This document shows, piece by piece, positions 44,908 to 53,833 of a stretch of 62,021 nucleotides of DNA. The notes beneath the pieces are model-generated. The model had not been told where the DNA came from and searched no databases. It saw only the letters and a list, made by a program, of their open reading frames with translations. Both the position numbers and the translations under genes were made by a program. The DNA comes from a virus, in the IMG/VR virus record IMGVR_UViG_3300021964_000060, positions 1-62,021 of that record; one strand, 5' to 3'. The first letter of the stretch is position 1, and each line of letters starts with the position of its first letter.

Positions 44908-47900
44908 TATGTTAATGCAATAGCTCTATAATCATATACGTGGCAGAATAGATTCTTTCCTCTTGTAATATTAAACAAATCAAATTCATTTAATTCAAGA
45001 TCAGTTGCGTGTCTCATAACGATCTTCAATTGGAAAGAAGTATATTCATTAGGTATAGGATTACCTAAGTCATCTAAATCATCACCGAACTCATTTTCTA
45101 ATGTGTATGTAAACTCTCTATAGTCAGTAATATTAGATGTTGTTGAATATAAATCTGGACTTCCATTAGCAAGTTTTACCCAGTCAGAATATTCTTCAAC
45201 ATTTGTTGGGTAAACAAATCTAGAGTATACATCAATAATTGTACCAGCTGGACGATACGCCGCTAAGATAACTTTGAGTCCTTGAGCTTCCATTTCAGGT
45301 TGTAATACAACTTCTTTAGATACATATTTAGAAGAACTTAATTCCGATTGGCCAATATCATATTCGTAGCATTGAAGCAGCGATAAGTTATTGTCAATTG
45401 TTGGTGTAACTAATCTGAAGTTTTGGTTAGTTAAGTTTAATCTAAATCTAAATCTGTCAGGCGACCCACTGCCATCAATAGCAAAGATTTTTGATTGCTT
45501 TGAAGGAATGAATCTTTGCTCAGAAGTCATATAAGCATTGTCAAAGAATGGAATGCTCTGTCCTTGAGTATCAAACGCAGATTGATAATCACCCTCATCT
45601 TGATGCAATGTCATATCCGTTCTTGTACGAATAGTGTTGGTTTGCATTATAAATGGCTGGAAATAAGAAACGGGTGCGTCAAAAATACCATCCTGTGCAA
45701 TAGTAGCATATGCTCCAGAATCAGCACCCCTAATCACTTCGGTACCGTCTAATTCATATGCTAATAGAGGTATATTATTGTTCTCATCAAATCTAACTGA
45801 GCTTCCAGATAGATGTAATCTTCCATTGTTTCTAGGATCCCAGAAAGATACTTTACCACCAATACACAATGTTATTGTACACGCACCGACTTCCAATGGT
45901 GGCGGCTCATACAATCTAATCGTATACAGTCCATTATTTTCGTTAAGTTCAGCAACTCGACCTACAGAAAACTTACCCAAATTAGCCTGATTAACATGAA
46001 TGATATCACCTTCAACTATTGCAAAGGTTGAACCAGCTGCTACAGTTAGTAATCCGTCAGATTGTAACGTGGCTGAATATACATCGTCTTGGAATACATA
46101 AGCGTATTCATCTTTTAAGAAATTGCCTGTTGGGTTTTCAACAGTTAAGAATTCCATATCATTAGGTATTAAATCTACATAAGATGCATCTGTTGAAAAC
46201 GCTAACTTATAAAGTGTAAATTTCAAATCTTCGTTATCATATGGCTTCCAAGCGCTATTATTTGTTGATGAGAATAGCATTCCATCACCCCAATCCGAAG
46301 ATACATTAAAGTCTTCATTTTGCAATTCGGGCTCACCTACAACAGCAGTAAATGCTAAATAATCTGGGTCATTCGCATCAGGTATTAAAACGATACAATA
46401 TTCTGTACCTACTTTTAATTTAACCGGGTCATCAAATTGAATTGTGGTTGCGACAGAACTATCATCAGAAACATTAATATCCGCCCAATCAATATGCTTA
46501 CTTCCAAAAGGAACAACTTTAGGACTAGGGTAACCATTTGCAGTTTCTCTAATCTGTACAGTTAATCCATTTCTTGCAGAAGCTTTTGATTTACGCTTCA
46601 AGTAAATATCCAAGTCCCTAGAGAAAATATATGATGCTTCTTCATCTTGCCCAGGCCTAACAATAAATGTTTGTGCTAGCGGATCAGGTCTCGGAATACG
46701 GATACGTCTTTCTCTTGTATCTGTCCACACATTTTCATCAATGTAAAAATCCGCTGTTCTAACGTCCGATGATATTCCTTGTCTGTTGACAGCAAAAGAG
46801 TAGGCACGATAAATTTCTGTTCCTGTAGAAGTTGAGCCAGATTCTATAGAAGAGAATTGGTCAACGTCTGCAATTTGAATTTGTGCTTCACCAACAAAGA
46901 ACGTTTCTGGCGGTAATGCAAAAACAGCGTATAATTTACCAAAAGCATCTGTGCTTACAGCAGTACCCTTTTCACCTTTTCTAAATACATCGGAAGCTTT
47001 AACAGTTGTTAGATCTGCATTAACTGCTCCAGGATAAACATGTGAATTAATATCAACACCATCAAAATAAAAATAATGTCTTGTATTTGGTCTTAAACCC
47101 GATACAGCAATCTGTATATTTCTAGAATTCATGTATGGAGTAATTGAAAAATCAGTAACAAATGTTCCCAAATCTTGCTGAATGTTATAAACATCTGAAG
47201 TCAAGAAATCTGTTCTGAACGTATCGAGCATTGGCGTTACACGGAACCCGCCTTGATTCCTTGTCGGACCTACTGCTTGTGTATTTGTTCTAACTGTATT
47301 TGTTAGAGGAACATATCTTTGAATACCCTCAACTAAGTCAAGTAAAGGTGTTGCAAGATCAATATCTAGAGTGACACCGGGATCTGTTGTAACATCATAC
47401 TCTGCATCAAACTTAGGATTAATAAGAACATTACCCTTGTATTCATAATAATTAGAAACTAGGTTTCTAAAACTTGTCGCATATTCTTGTTCAATTAATG
47501 TTTCAACACCTTGAACGCCTATAGTCGTAATATTATCAAAGTTTGTAATGTTACCAGGTCCGATACATTCCGGATCAACTTTTAAGTCTACAGGAAACTG
47601 TGTGACAAGAGGTGTTAATACTGTTGCACCTCTTTCAATTGAGGCTCTGTATTCATCATCTAATAAATCTGCAATATATAAATCTTTAAATTGATCTACG
47701 ATAATTCCATTTTTAAATCTATTTAATCCATTAGCATCAGGTATAAACAAATCTTTTGTTTGTTGCTCTAATAAAGTTAAAGCTAATACATCAACAACAT
47801 TATCTACACGTCTTTCAATTCCACGAATTGCTTCCATTGTATAATTTTTGACTGTGTTTGTTGTTGCCTGAACACTATTGACTCCATTAACACTTAAATC

Positions 47901-50327
47901 GTCACCAGGAATATAGATATCAGCCAATCCAAATATAGAACTATTTGTAATTTTACTAGGATTATCAGAAGGCTGACCTTGCATAATCGTAAAGTCACCT
48001 TGGTCGTTGATAGCAACTTTATCAAATCTAGGTAAGTAATATTTTAAATTTGCCGTAATAGCCGAATTATTAGATAAAGGTATAGGCGGTTGTACGGATG
48101 CTGCAGACAAGTCAGTATCAACCGTCACAGGATTTGAGGCCGATGTTGTATACGTGACTGCAGGTCTTTGATAAGGTCTAAAGTCATAGCAATTTGTAAT
48201 TGCGTATGTTGTGCCATTTTTAGCTGTAAATGGTTTGACTAGTGTTAAATCAACTTGTGCGTAACTATCTGCTGTAAGAACTCCGGACAATCCAGTAAAT
48301 GATCTTTTCAATGCAATCATATTAACTTTAAGACTGACTGAGTTTCCTCCGCCCGTTGCAACCGTTTCACCAGATTTCAACGTTAGATAAGATAAAGCAT
48401 AATAACCATCTTTCTGATTGTTAACTAATCTAAATTTAGATGTAACATCTTCGTTAGTGTCAGTATCAACAATACTATTAATTTTAATAACGTTAGGTAT
48501 ACCTAAGTTAGCTCTATTTTTGTCAACTGCATATGTTGTATTAACCCAAACACTAACTTGTTGTAGAATATCTGGAGTTATTCCGTTTGTTGTTGCATCA
48601 TAATAAATCTCAGAAATGTCTTGTGCATTTGCAGAATCAAATGTAACAACTATTTGTGCTAATCCAGAATTAATATCAGCACCTTGATTATATTGTGGAG
48701 AAATATCTACTGCACGAACCACTTGGTTTACGCTATCAACACCATATATGCCTGAACCTAATGGCGTAGTTGTAATATTACCTGAAGTGGTGGATGGAAT
48801 AGTAACCTGGTTGTTTGCATTTACTGTTAATCCGCCAACACCAATTCTTTGATTGAACTTTCTTGTTAGGGTAATATTTTCAGTAGAAATCATACCCGTT
48901 CTTCCAGTATCAAATAATGCAGCTCCTAAATTAACTTGCTTTATTTGTCCATCTAATACAGGGGTTTCACCAATATGTGAGATTCTAGCTTGTTTGTAAT
49001 CAGCGTCTTTTTCAACAGCGTAAATATAAATTTTACCTCGACCATTTTCTGGACCAGGTTCAATATTTCTAATCGAACATGCACCTATTCGTGTCTTTGC
49101 ATCCGTTGGTCCCAATGTTGCATATAAAATATATCTGTCAACAAAATTGTGATTTTCTAGTATTGCAGGATTGCCGCCTTCTCTATTAGACATATCAAAT
49201 TCTAAATAGGCACCGTATATAGCACCAATTGTTTGATTTTGTCTTGACCCCTCTAAAGTACTGGGGGTTAATTCCAATCTTCTATTATTTAAATTATTTA
49301 CTTCATATCCAAATGCATATGCTTTACCTGGCCCAATAACTGCGTTTACAGTGCCATTTGTATCTTGTTCAACAGAAACTTTTAATCCGTTAACAACATA
49401 AGAACCTGATTCATCGAATGTTCTTTTTGCCAATTCCCTACCAACAGAGTTAAAAGCAGTCTCAGATCTAATGTAAATAGGTTTGCCACGTTCTAACCTA
49501 ATTAAAGTAAAGAAGTTAATAGGTCTTGTATCAGTAGGATATGCAATAAGCACAGGTCTTAATTTTAATCTATCTGCGCCAGGAGCATTTAAATTATTAA
49601 AACCTTGTGCATTATCTAATAATGTAATATCAATAGCAGTGTCAACAATAGATTCTTCAATATCGAATCCTATTGATAAATTATCTGGAACATTATTATA
49701 TTTTGAAACAATAATTAATTGTGGCTCTACATAATTGAAATGTCCACGCTGATAGATAATACCATCTGTTACTTGTACAGCGTATGAGAATCCTGCATAA
49801 TTATTTGTTGAAGAAGCAGTAATTGTTTCAACAGTAGTCCCATCACTATCTTCAATTGAAAGCAACTCCCCTTGAATAAATTGCTTTACTTCTGGGTTAT
49901 TAATATTAGGTTGTGCCGAAACTAAGTATCTAATAAAGAATGTTTTTAAATCAGGCTCTCTAGTTTGGAATCCATTTGCCGAGGCGACAATTTCAGCATA
50001 CAACCCAGAAGATCTTCCTCTTAAATAAAACTTTGTATCTTCGTCAACAGGATTATAGATTGTCAAATCATCAAAATCAACCTGGTCATTAACCTTGATG
50101 TAGTTTAAATCGGAACGTACAGAAGGGTTTACGCCTTCAATAATAGTTCCTTCTTGATAAATGTTACTCCCAAATCTCTCAACTTGTGTCTGTAACATTG
50201 TCTGCAATTGTGTAAGCTCTCGAGCTTGAACCGCCCTTGCAGGCTTAAAAAGAACCCTTACATACTGCTTATCCGGATCGTAATCGTCAAAGTAAGGTGA
50301 TATATTTAAATTAGTATTGATTCCCAT
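44907..50327 (-). CDS. Giant structural protein with N-terminal DUF4815 domain (1,806 aa)
   Basis: The ATG at 50327 is preceded by GGAAAG. The N-terminus 'NLNISPYFDDYDPDKQYVRV' with 'ARAVQARELTQLQTMLQTQV' and 'FGSNIYQEGTIIEG' (about 5-64) is the DUF4815 signature found in tail proteins of marine T4-like phages. The body is beta-rich; 'YDFRPYQRPAVTY', 'GLRPNTRHYFYFDGVDIN' and 'DPLAQTFIVRP' are typical segments. It is the second largest gene in the window and follows the gp8-like gene. In T4 this place holds genes 9-11, which link fibres to the baseplate, so a fibre-baseplate connector role is plausible but unproven. Confidence 0.75.
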   Translation of the reverse strand: MGINTNLNISPYFDDYDPDKQYVRVLFKPARAVQARELTQLQTMLQTQVERFGSNIYQEGTIIEGVNPSVRSDLNYIKVNDQVDFDDLTIYNPVDEDTKFYLRGRSSGLYAEIVASANGFQTREPDLKTFFIRYLVSAQPNINNPEVKQFIQGELLSIEDSDGTTVETITASSTNNYAGFSYAVQVTDGIIYQRGHFNYVEPQLIIVSKYNNVPDNLSIGFDIEESIVDTAIDITLLDNAQGFNNLNAPGADRLKLRPVLIAYPTDTRPINFFTLIRLERGKPIYIRSETAFNSVGRELAKRTFDESGSYVVNGLKVSVEQDTNGTVNAVIGPGKAYAFGYEVNNLNNRRLELTPSTLEGSRQNQTIGAIYGAYLEFDMSNREGGNPAILENHNFVDRYILYATLGPTDAKTRIGACSIRNIEPGPENGRGKIYIYAVEKDADYKQARISHIGETPVLDGQIKQVNLGAALFDTGRTGMISTENITLTRKFNQRIGVGGLTVNANNQVTIPSTTSGNITTTPLGSGIYGVDSVNQVVRAVDISPQYNQGADINSGLAQIVVTFDSANAQDISEIYYDATTNGITPDILQQVSVWVNTTYAVDKNRANLGIPNVIKINSIVDTDTNEDVTSKFRLVNNQKDGYYALSYLTLKSGETVATGGGNSVSLKVNMIALKRSFTGLSGVLTADSYAQVDLTLVKPFTAKNGTTYAITNCYDFRPYQRPAVTYTTSASNPVTVDTDLSAASVQPPIPLSNNSAITANLKYYLPRFDKVAINDQGDFTIMQGQPSDNPSKITNSSIFGLADIYIPGDDLSVNGVNSVQATTNTVKNYTMEAIRGIERRVDNVVDVLALTLLEQQTKDLFIPDANGLNRFKNGIIVDQFKDLYIADLLDDEYRASIERGATVLTPLVTQFPVDLKVDPECIGPGNITNFDNITTIGVQGVETLIEQEYATSFRNLVSNYYEYKGNVLINPKFDAEYDVTTDPGVTLDIDLATPLLDLVEGIQRYVPLTNTVRTNTQAVGPTRNQGGFRVTPMLDTFRTDFLTSDVYNIQQDLGTFVTDFSITPYMNSRNIQIAVSGLRPNTRHYFYFDGVDINSHVYPGAVNADLTTVKASDVFRKGEKGTAVSTDAFGKLYAVFALPPETFFVGEAQIQIADVDQFSSIESGSTSTGTEIYRAYSFAVNRQGISSDVRTADFYIDENVWTDTRERRIRIPRPDPLAQTFIVRPGQDEEASYIFSRDLDIYLKRKSKASARNGLTVQIRETANGYPSPKVVPFGSKHIDWADINVSDDSSVATTIQFDDPVKLKVGTEYCIVLIPDANDPDYLAFTAVVGEPELQNEDFNVSSDWGDGMLFSSTNNSAWKPYDNEDLKFTLYKLAFSTDASYVDLIPNDMEFLTVENPTGNFLKDEYAYVFQDDVYSATLQSDGLLTVAAGSTFAIVEGDIIHVNQANLGKFSVGRVAELNENNGLYTIRLYEPPPLEVGACTITLCIGGKVSFWDPRNNGRLHLSGSSVRFDENNNIPLLAYELDGTEVIRGADSGAYATIAQDGIFDAPVSYFQPFIMQTNTIRTRTDMTLHQDEGDYQSAFDTQGQSIPFFDNAYMTSEQRFIPSKQSKIFAIDGSGSPDRFRFRLNLTNQNFRLVTPTIDNNLSLLQCYEYDIGQSELSSSKYVSKEVVLQPEMEAQGLKVILAAYRPAGTIIDVYSRFVYPTNVEEYSDWVKLANGSPDLYSTTSNITDYREFTYTLENEFGDDLDDLGNPIPNEYTSFQLKIVMRHATDLELNEFDLFNITRGKNLFCHVYDYRAIALT

Positions 50328-50341
50328 TTAGCATTCTTTCC

Positions 50342-52207
50342 TTAAAAGTCAAAGACTAATTTTACTTTTTCTCTACGATCTTCTGTTCTCTCAATCGGAT
50401 CGAAATTCACAAAATGTAAAACTTTACCTGAGTATGGTTTAAATTTTTCCGTCTCAACATTATTTATAATGAATGTTTCAACGTCCTGTGAGTCTGCATT
50501 TGCTTTAACAGAAATTTGTCCAGAAAATGCTTGAACAGGAGGCGTCTGTGTTAAATCTTCTACAATTTGAGCTGTAAAAGATTCACTATACGGACCCACT
50601 GTATCATATAACCAAACATAAGTTTTACCCTCTTGTGCATCATACATAACTTCATGTACATTTGCAGTAATTTCTTGTCCGTTTTTAATTTGTGACACAA
50701 AATAGTTTTGTACAAAATTAGCTTCTACATCTGCATTAAATGTTAACTTAACTCTATTATCAAATGTTTGAGGAGTTAATCCAGAATAAAACTCAGGATT
50801 TTTCACAAGAGCAACTTTAGTATACGTATTTGTCACCGGAGTATTTCTTAAAGCATCTCTAAAGAAGTTAGTACTTACTGCTATTTCAGACATAAACAAT
50901 TCTGTAATCGGATTAGACCCATGACCCCCAATTGGTGACATAATACATCTAAACGAATTGTTCTCTGCTCTATCTTCGATTGCTGCAGGTAAAGCTAAAG
51001 TAGCTAAAGCAGTTTTATAACCCGAGCCTTTTTCTCTAAATTGAACTTTTCTAATAGTACCTGTATAATCCAGAATACCATATGCAATTGCTCTTGTTCC
51101 TTGCAGATCTGCATCTGGAACAGATATTTCAATCTTAGGAACTATTTCTATTTCTAGACCTACACGACCTAATATATTAGTTTCAGTTTTTACAAATAAA
51201 ATTAAAACTTTATTTAATGATGGGTCTTCAACCCCATTAGGTATTTCAGAATTTAAAATATCAAAAATTTCCCCTGTGCTTGTAATTCTTGCATATAGGT
51301 TTCTATATGCACCTGCTGTATTACGAACAATATTTTCGGAAGTAAAAGTAATCCTATATGTGTTATCAGGCACCGAATCTATTTCAACAGAATCAATAAC
51401 AGCAGAAGTTGGATTAAGAGAGTTTTCTTCTCTACTGCCAATAAGGTAATCACTGAAAATACCAAAATCAGTATTGTTAATAACTATGTCAGATATTCTT
51501 TCTCTTGCATTTGTTGAAACACCTGTTTCAGCAATATAAGGTAATGTAGATGATGTTGCAAATATTAAATACTCGGAGGCAGGTACCTCAAACATATATT
51601 TCCATACATATCCATCTTCGAGTGTTGTTTCAAAATAGATATCAAGATTAGAAGTAGATGGCCTAACAACGGAAGGTGCTCTATTATTATTTCTTATGCA
51701 TTTAAATACTTTAAAACTTGCTTCACCTACATCTCCATCAAGCACTGTAACATAGAAGTTTGTAGTTTGCATATCAATGGTATCATCAAAAGAGTCATAA
51801 ACAGTTCCAGATATCCATTGATTATTTCTAAACATATAACGAACATTAGTTTCGTCTAGTTTATTTCCAAATAAAACTCTTCTAGAAAATTCACGCTGCT
51901 TAAATTGTGAATTATTAACATCACCATCATCAGTTACGCTAGAAGCCATAACGTAATATGTATTCTGCGGAAGAATAGTATTAATATTTTGTCTTGCAAT
52001 AGCAGTAATAGATTCAACTTGTGCATCAGTTAATCTTTCACCGTCTTCCTCATCTTCCTCTGGAATAAAATCTAAAGGTAAATCACTATTGTAGCTTTCT
52101 AAGCCTGCTTGGAAAGACCTGACAACTGCTTCATTATTTGTTCTATATGATTTAACAAACTCATTTGCAGTTTCCACTCTAAAATTTTCTGTAATTATTT
52201 TTGCCAT
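50342..52207 (-). CDS. 8: Baseplate wedge protein, gp8-like (621 aa)
   Basis: The ATG at 52207 is preceded by AGCGGA. Features of the gp8 family are an N-terminal 'ITENFRVETANEFVKSY', 'YYVMASS' near 84, 'NNQWISGTVYDSF' near 128-140, 'FKVFKCIRNNNRAPSVVRPS' near 165-184, the strong 'EDGYVWKYMFEVP' motif (197-209) and the C-terminal 'KVKLVFDF', comparable to the T4 ending. It is nearly twice the size of T4 gp8 (334 residues), with extra beta-rich sequence including an 'EKGSGY' unit near 388. Gene order relative to gp6 and the gp7-like gene also fits. Confidence 0.72.
   Translation of the reverse strand: MAKIITENFRVETANEFVKSYRTNNEAVVRSFQAGLESYNSDLPLDFIPEEDEEDGERLTDAQVESITAIARQNINTILPQNTYYVMASSVTDDGDVNNSQFKQREFSRRVLFGNKLDETNVRYMFRNNQWISGTVYDSFDDTIDMQTTNFYVTVLDGDVGEASFKVFKCIRNNNRAPSVVRPSTSNLDIYFETTLEDGYVWKYMFEVPASEYLIFATSSTLPYIAETGVSTNARERISDIVINNTDFGIFSDYLIGSREENSLNPTSAVIDSVEIDSVPDNTYRITFTSENIVRNTAGAYRNLYARITSTGEIFDILNSEIPNGVEDPSLNKVLILFVKTETNILGRVGLEIEIVPKIEISVPDADLQGTRAIAYGILDYTGTIRKVQFREKGSGYKTALATLALPAAIEDRAENNSFRCIMSPIGGHGSNPITELFMSEIAVSTNFFRDALRNTPVTNTYTKVALVKNPEFYSGLTPQTFDNRVKLTFNADVEANFVQNYFVSQIKNGQEITANVHEVMYDAQEGKTYVWLYDTVGPYSESFTAQIVEDLTQTPPVQAFSGQISVKANADSQDVETFIINNVETEKFKPYSGKVLHFVNFDPIERTEDRREKVKLVFDF
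50461..50468 (-). promoter_or_regulatory. Possible internal late promoter TATAAATA
   Basis: An exact octamer inside the 3' end of the gp8-like gene, 134 nt before the DUF4815 gene start. It could supply that giant gene with its own late message, or be chance. Confidence 0.3.
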
Positions 52208-52219
52208 TTCGTTTTCCGC

Positions 52220-53824
52220 TTAACCTGTGTTTGTTATTGTTAAATTGTTTACCGTAGTAGGATTTACTTTTTGATACTTACTGGGAAAATATGCAATTCT
52301 GTTATTGCCGCCTTGAATACTATCTTGGTCGTCCCAGTCATCAATAGCACCTTCGTATAAAAGATTTTTAGTACTGTTATTAGCTAGCCATTTTTTCATC
52401 TCTGCGGGAGTCATTCCCGGATTCATTTCCAGTACACATGCAATTAGTCCAGCCACATGAGGGGAGGCCATTGATGTGCCGCTTATCTTCATCAGATAAC
52501 TACTACCATCTAATGGGTGTTGCACTCTTGTATATCCACTTTGTTGTATGTTGTTCGTGCCGGAACCATTGTCCGTACTACTCACGCTAATAATCTCTGT
52601 CCCGGGAGCATATATATCAACACCTGGACCACATTCACTTGATTCTGATTTGTGCTCAAATCCACCTTGATATGTTATATCTATATTTCCTACAATAATT
52701 GCTTTATCAGAATAGGGTGAGGATCCTCTATGATAATAAATTGTTCCTGCATCCGTACTCATACTATTATCATAATCAGGCCCACCTTCTACATCTATTT
52801 TATGATACCCGTTGCCGGCAGATATACAAACGTGTACACCAGCATCAATCAATTCTTCTAAATCTATATCAATTGACGAAATCCTGAGCTTACTTCGGTA
52901 GCTAAACTCATCCGAACCAATGAGTGGGACTATACCGTAGTTTTGCCATCTGTATGTTGCATTTGTAGTAGTGCTAGAATCTGTGAACGTATTGCCTCTA
53001 AATGTAACTGATGAAACAGAAGTAGCAGTATACTCAGAGTAATAACCCCAACTCATATTTACAACTGTGGGACGTTTGTATCCAGTTTGTGGGTCTATAG
53101 GTTTATTATTATGAAACGCTTTTATAAGGTCAAATGCAAAAGTGGGAGATATTCCTCCGCCTTCACCTCCATCTAAACCCGCAATCTTTTGCGAATAAAT
53201 TCTTGCACCACGAGCCATACCCATTGTGCGTCCTGCTGCAGTTCCTGCGACATGCGAACCGTGTCCATCATAATCAAGGTTATGGTTTGCGGGTAAAGGA
53301 TCTGCGAACCCGCCTTCATCATACCAATTTATTGATTGAAATCTTGAAACGCCATTTTCATCTGTGAATTCTATATTGTCTGCATCTATCCCACTATCTT
53401 GAATAACGATATCAACACCCTCACCTGTTGCGGTGTAATTGTAAACACTATTAAGAGAAATAAGTGCATCGAATGGATCTGCTTGGCTTATACATCTAGT
53501 TATTGTCCAAGGATATTCATTCGATTCTATAGCATTTGTTTTTCTGTATGTTCCGGGTTGTGATGCATCTGTACCAATAATAGCGGTTGGATCATTCTCT
53601 GGCGGTATGTGAATGTCATACACTCTTTCGTCATTTTTTAATTCTTCTACTTCTTCATCTGTTAAAGAATAATGTGTCATTCTACGACTATGTGGTCTAG
53701 GATTAGCTACCTCAACAGAACGACAGGGAATATTTCCCGCACCTGTTTCTTCAATCATTTCTTGATTGAATGCTTCGTAATCTACATCTTTTTTTAATAT
53801 AACAATATATTCTTTTTCAGACAT
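52220..53824 (-). CDS. Subtilisin-like serine protease (S8 family, 534 aa)
   Basis: The ATG at 53824 follows a weak TAGGT site. Residues 1-75 look like an inhibitor-I9-type propeptide ('EYIVILKKDVDYEAFNQEM', 'SLTDEEVEELKNDERVYDI'). The catalytic triad is complete: Asp143 ('IQDSGID'), His188 ('DGHGSHVAGT') and Ser451 ('SGTSMASPHVAG'), with oxyanion-hole Asn338 ('ISAGN'). An insertion of about 60 residues (about 262-322) lies between the first two and last catalytic blocks. No signal peptide is present. It sits among baseplate genes between the gp8-like gene and a cupredoxin fibre. Possible roles are maturation of tail or fibre proteins, or action on host surface proteins while virion-bound. 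Family is certain; role is inferred. Confidence 0.9.
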   Translation of the reverse strand: MSEKEYIVILKKDVDYEAFNQEMIEETGAGNIPCRSVEVANPRPHSRRMTHYSLTDEEVEELKNDERVYDIHIPPENDPTAIIGTDASQPGTYRKTNAIESNEYPWTITRCISQADPFDALISLNSVYNYTATGEGVDIVIQDSGIDADNIEFTDENGVSRFQSINWYDEGGFADPLPANHNLDYDGHGSHVAGTAAGRTMGMARGARIYSQKIAGLDGGEGGGISPTFAFDLIKAFHNNKPIDPQTGYKRPTVVNMSWGYYSEYTATSVSSVTFRGNTFTDSSTTTNATYRWQNYGIVPLIGSDEFSYRSKLRISSIDIDLEELIDAGVHVCISAGNGYHKIDVEGGPDYDNSMSTDAGTIYYHRGSSPYSDKAIIVGNIDITYQGGFEHKSESSECGPGVDIYAPGTEIISVSSTDNGSGTNNIQQSGYTRVQHPLDGSSYLMKISGTSMASPHVAGLIACVLEMNPGMTPAEMKKWLANNSTKNLLYEGAIDDWDDQDSIQGGNNRIAYFPSKYQKVNPTTVNNLTITNTG

Positions 53825-53833
53825 TTATTATAC

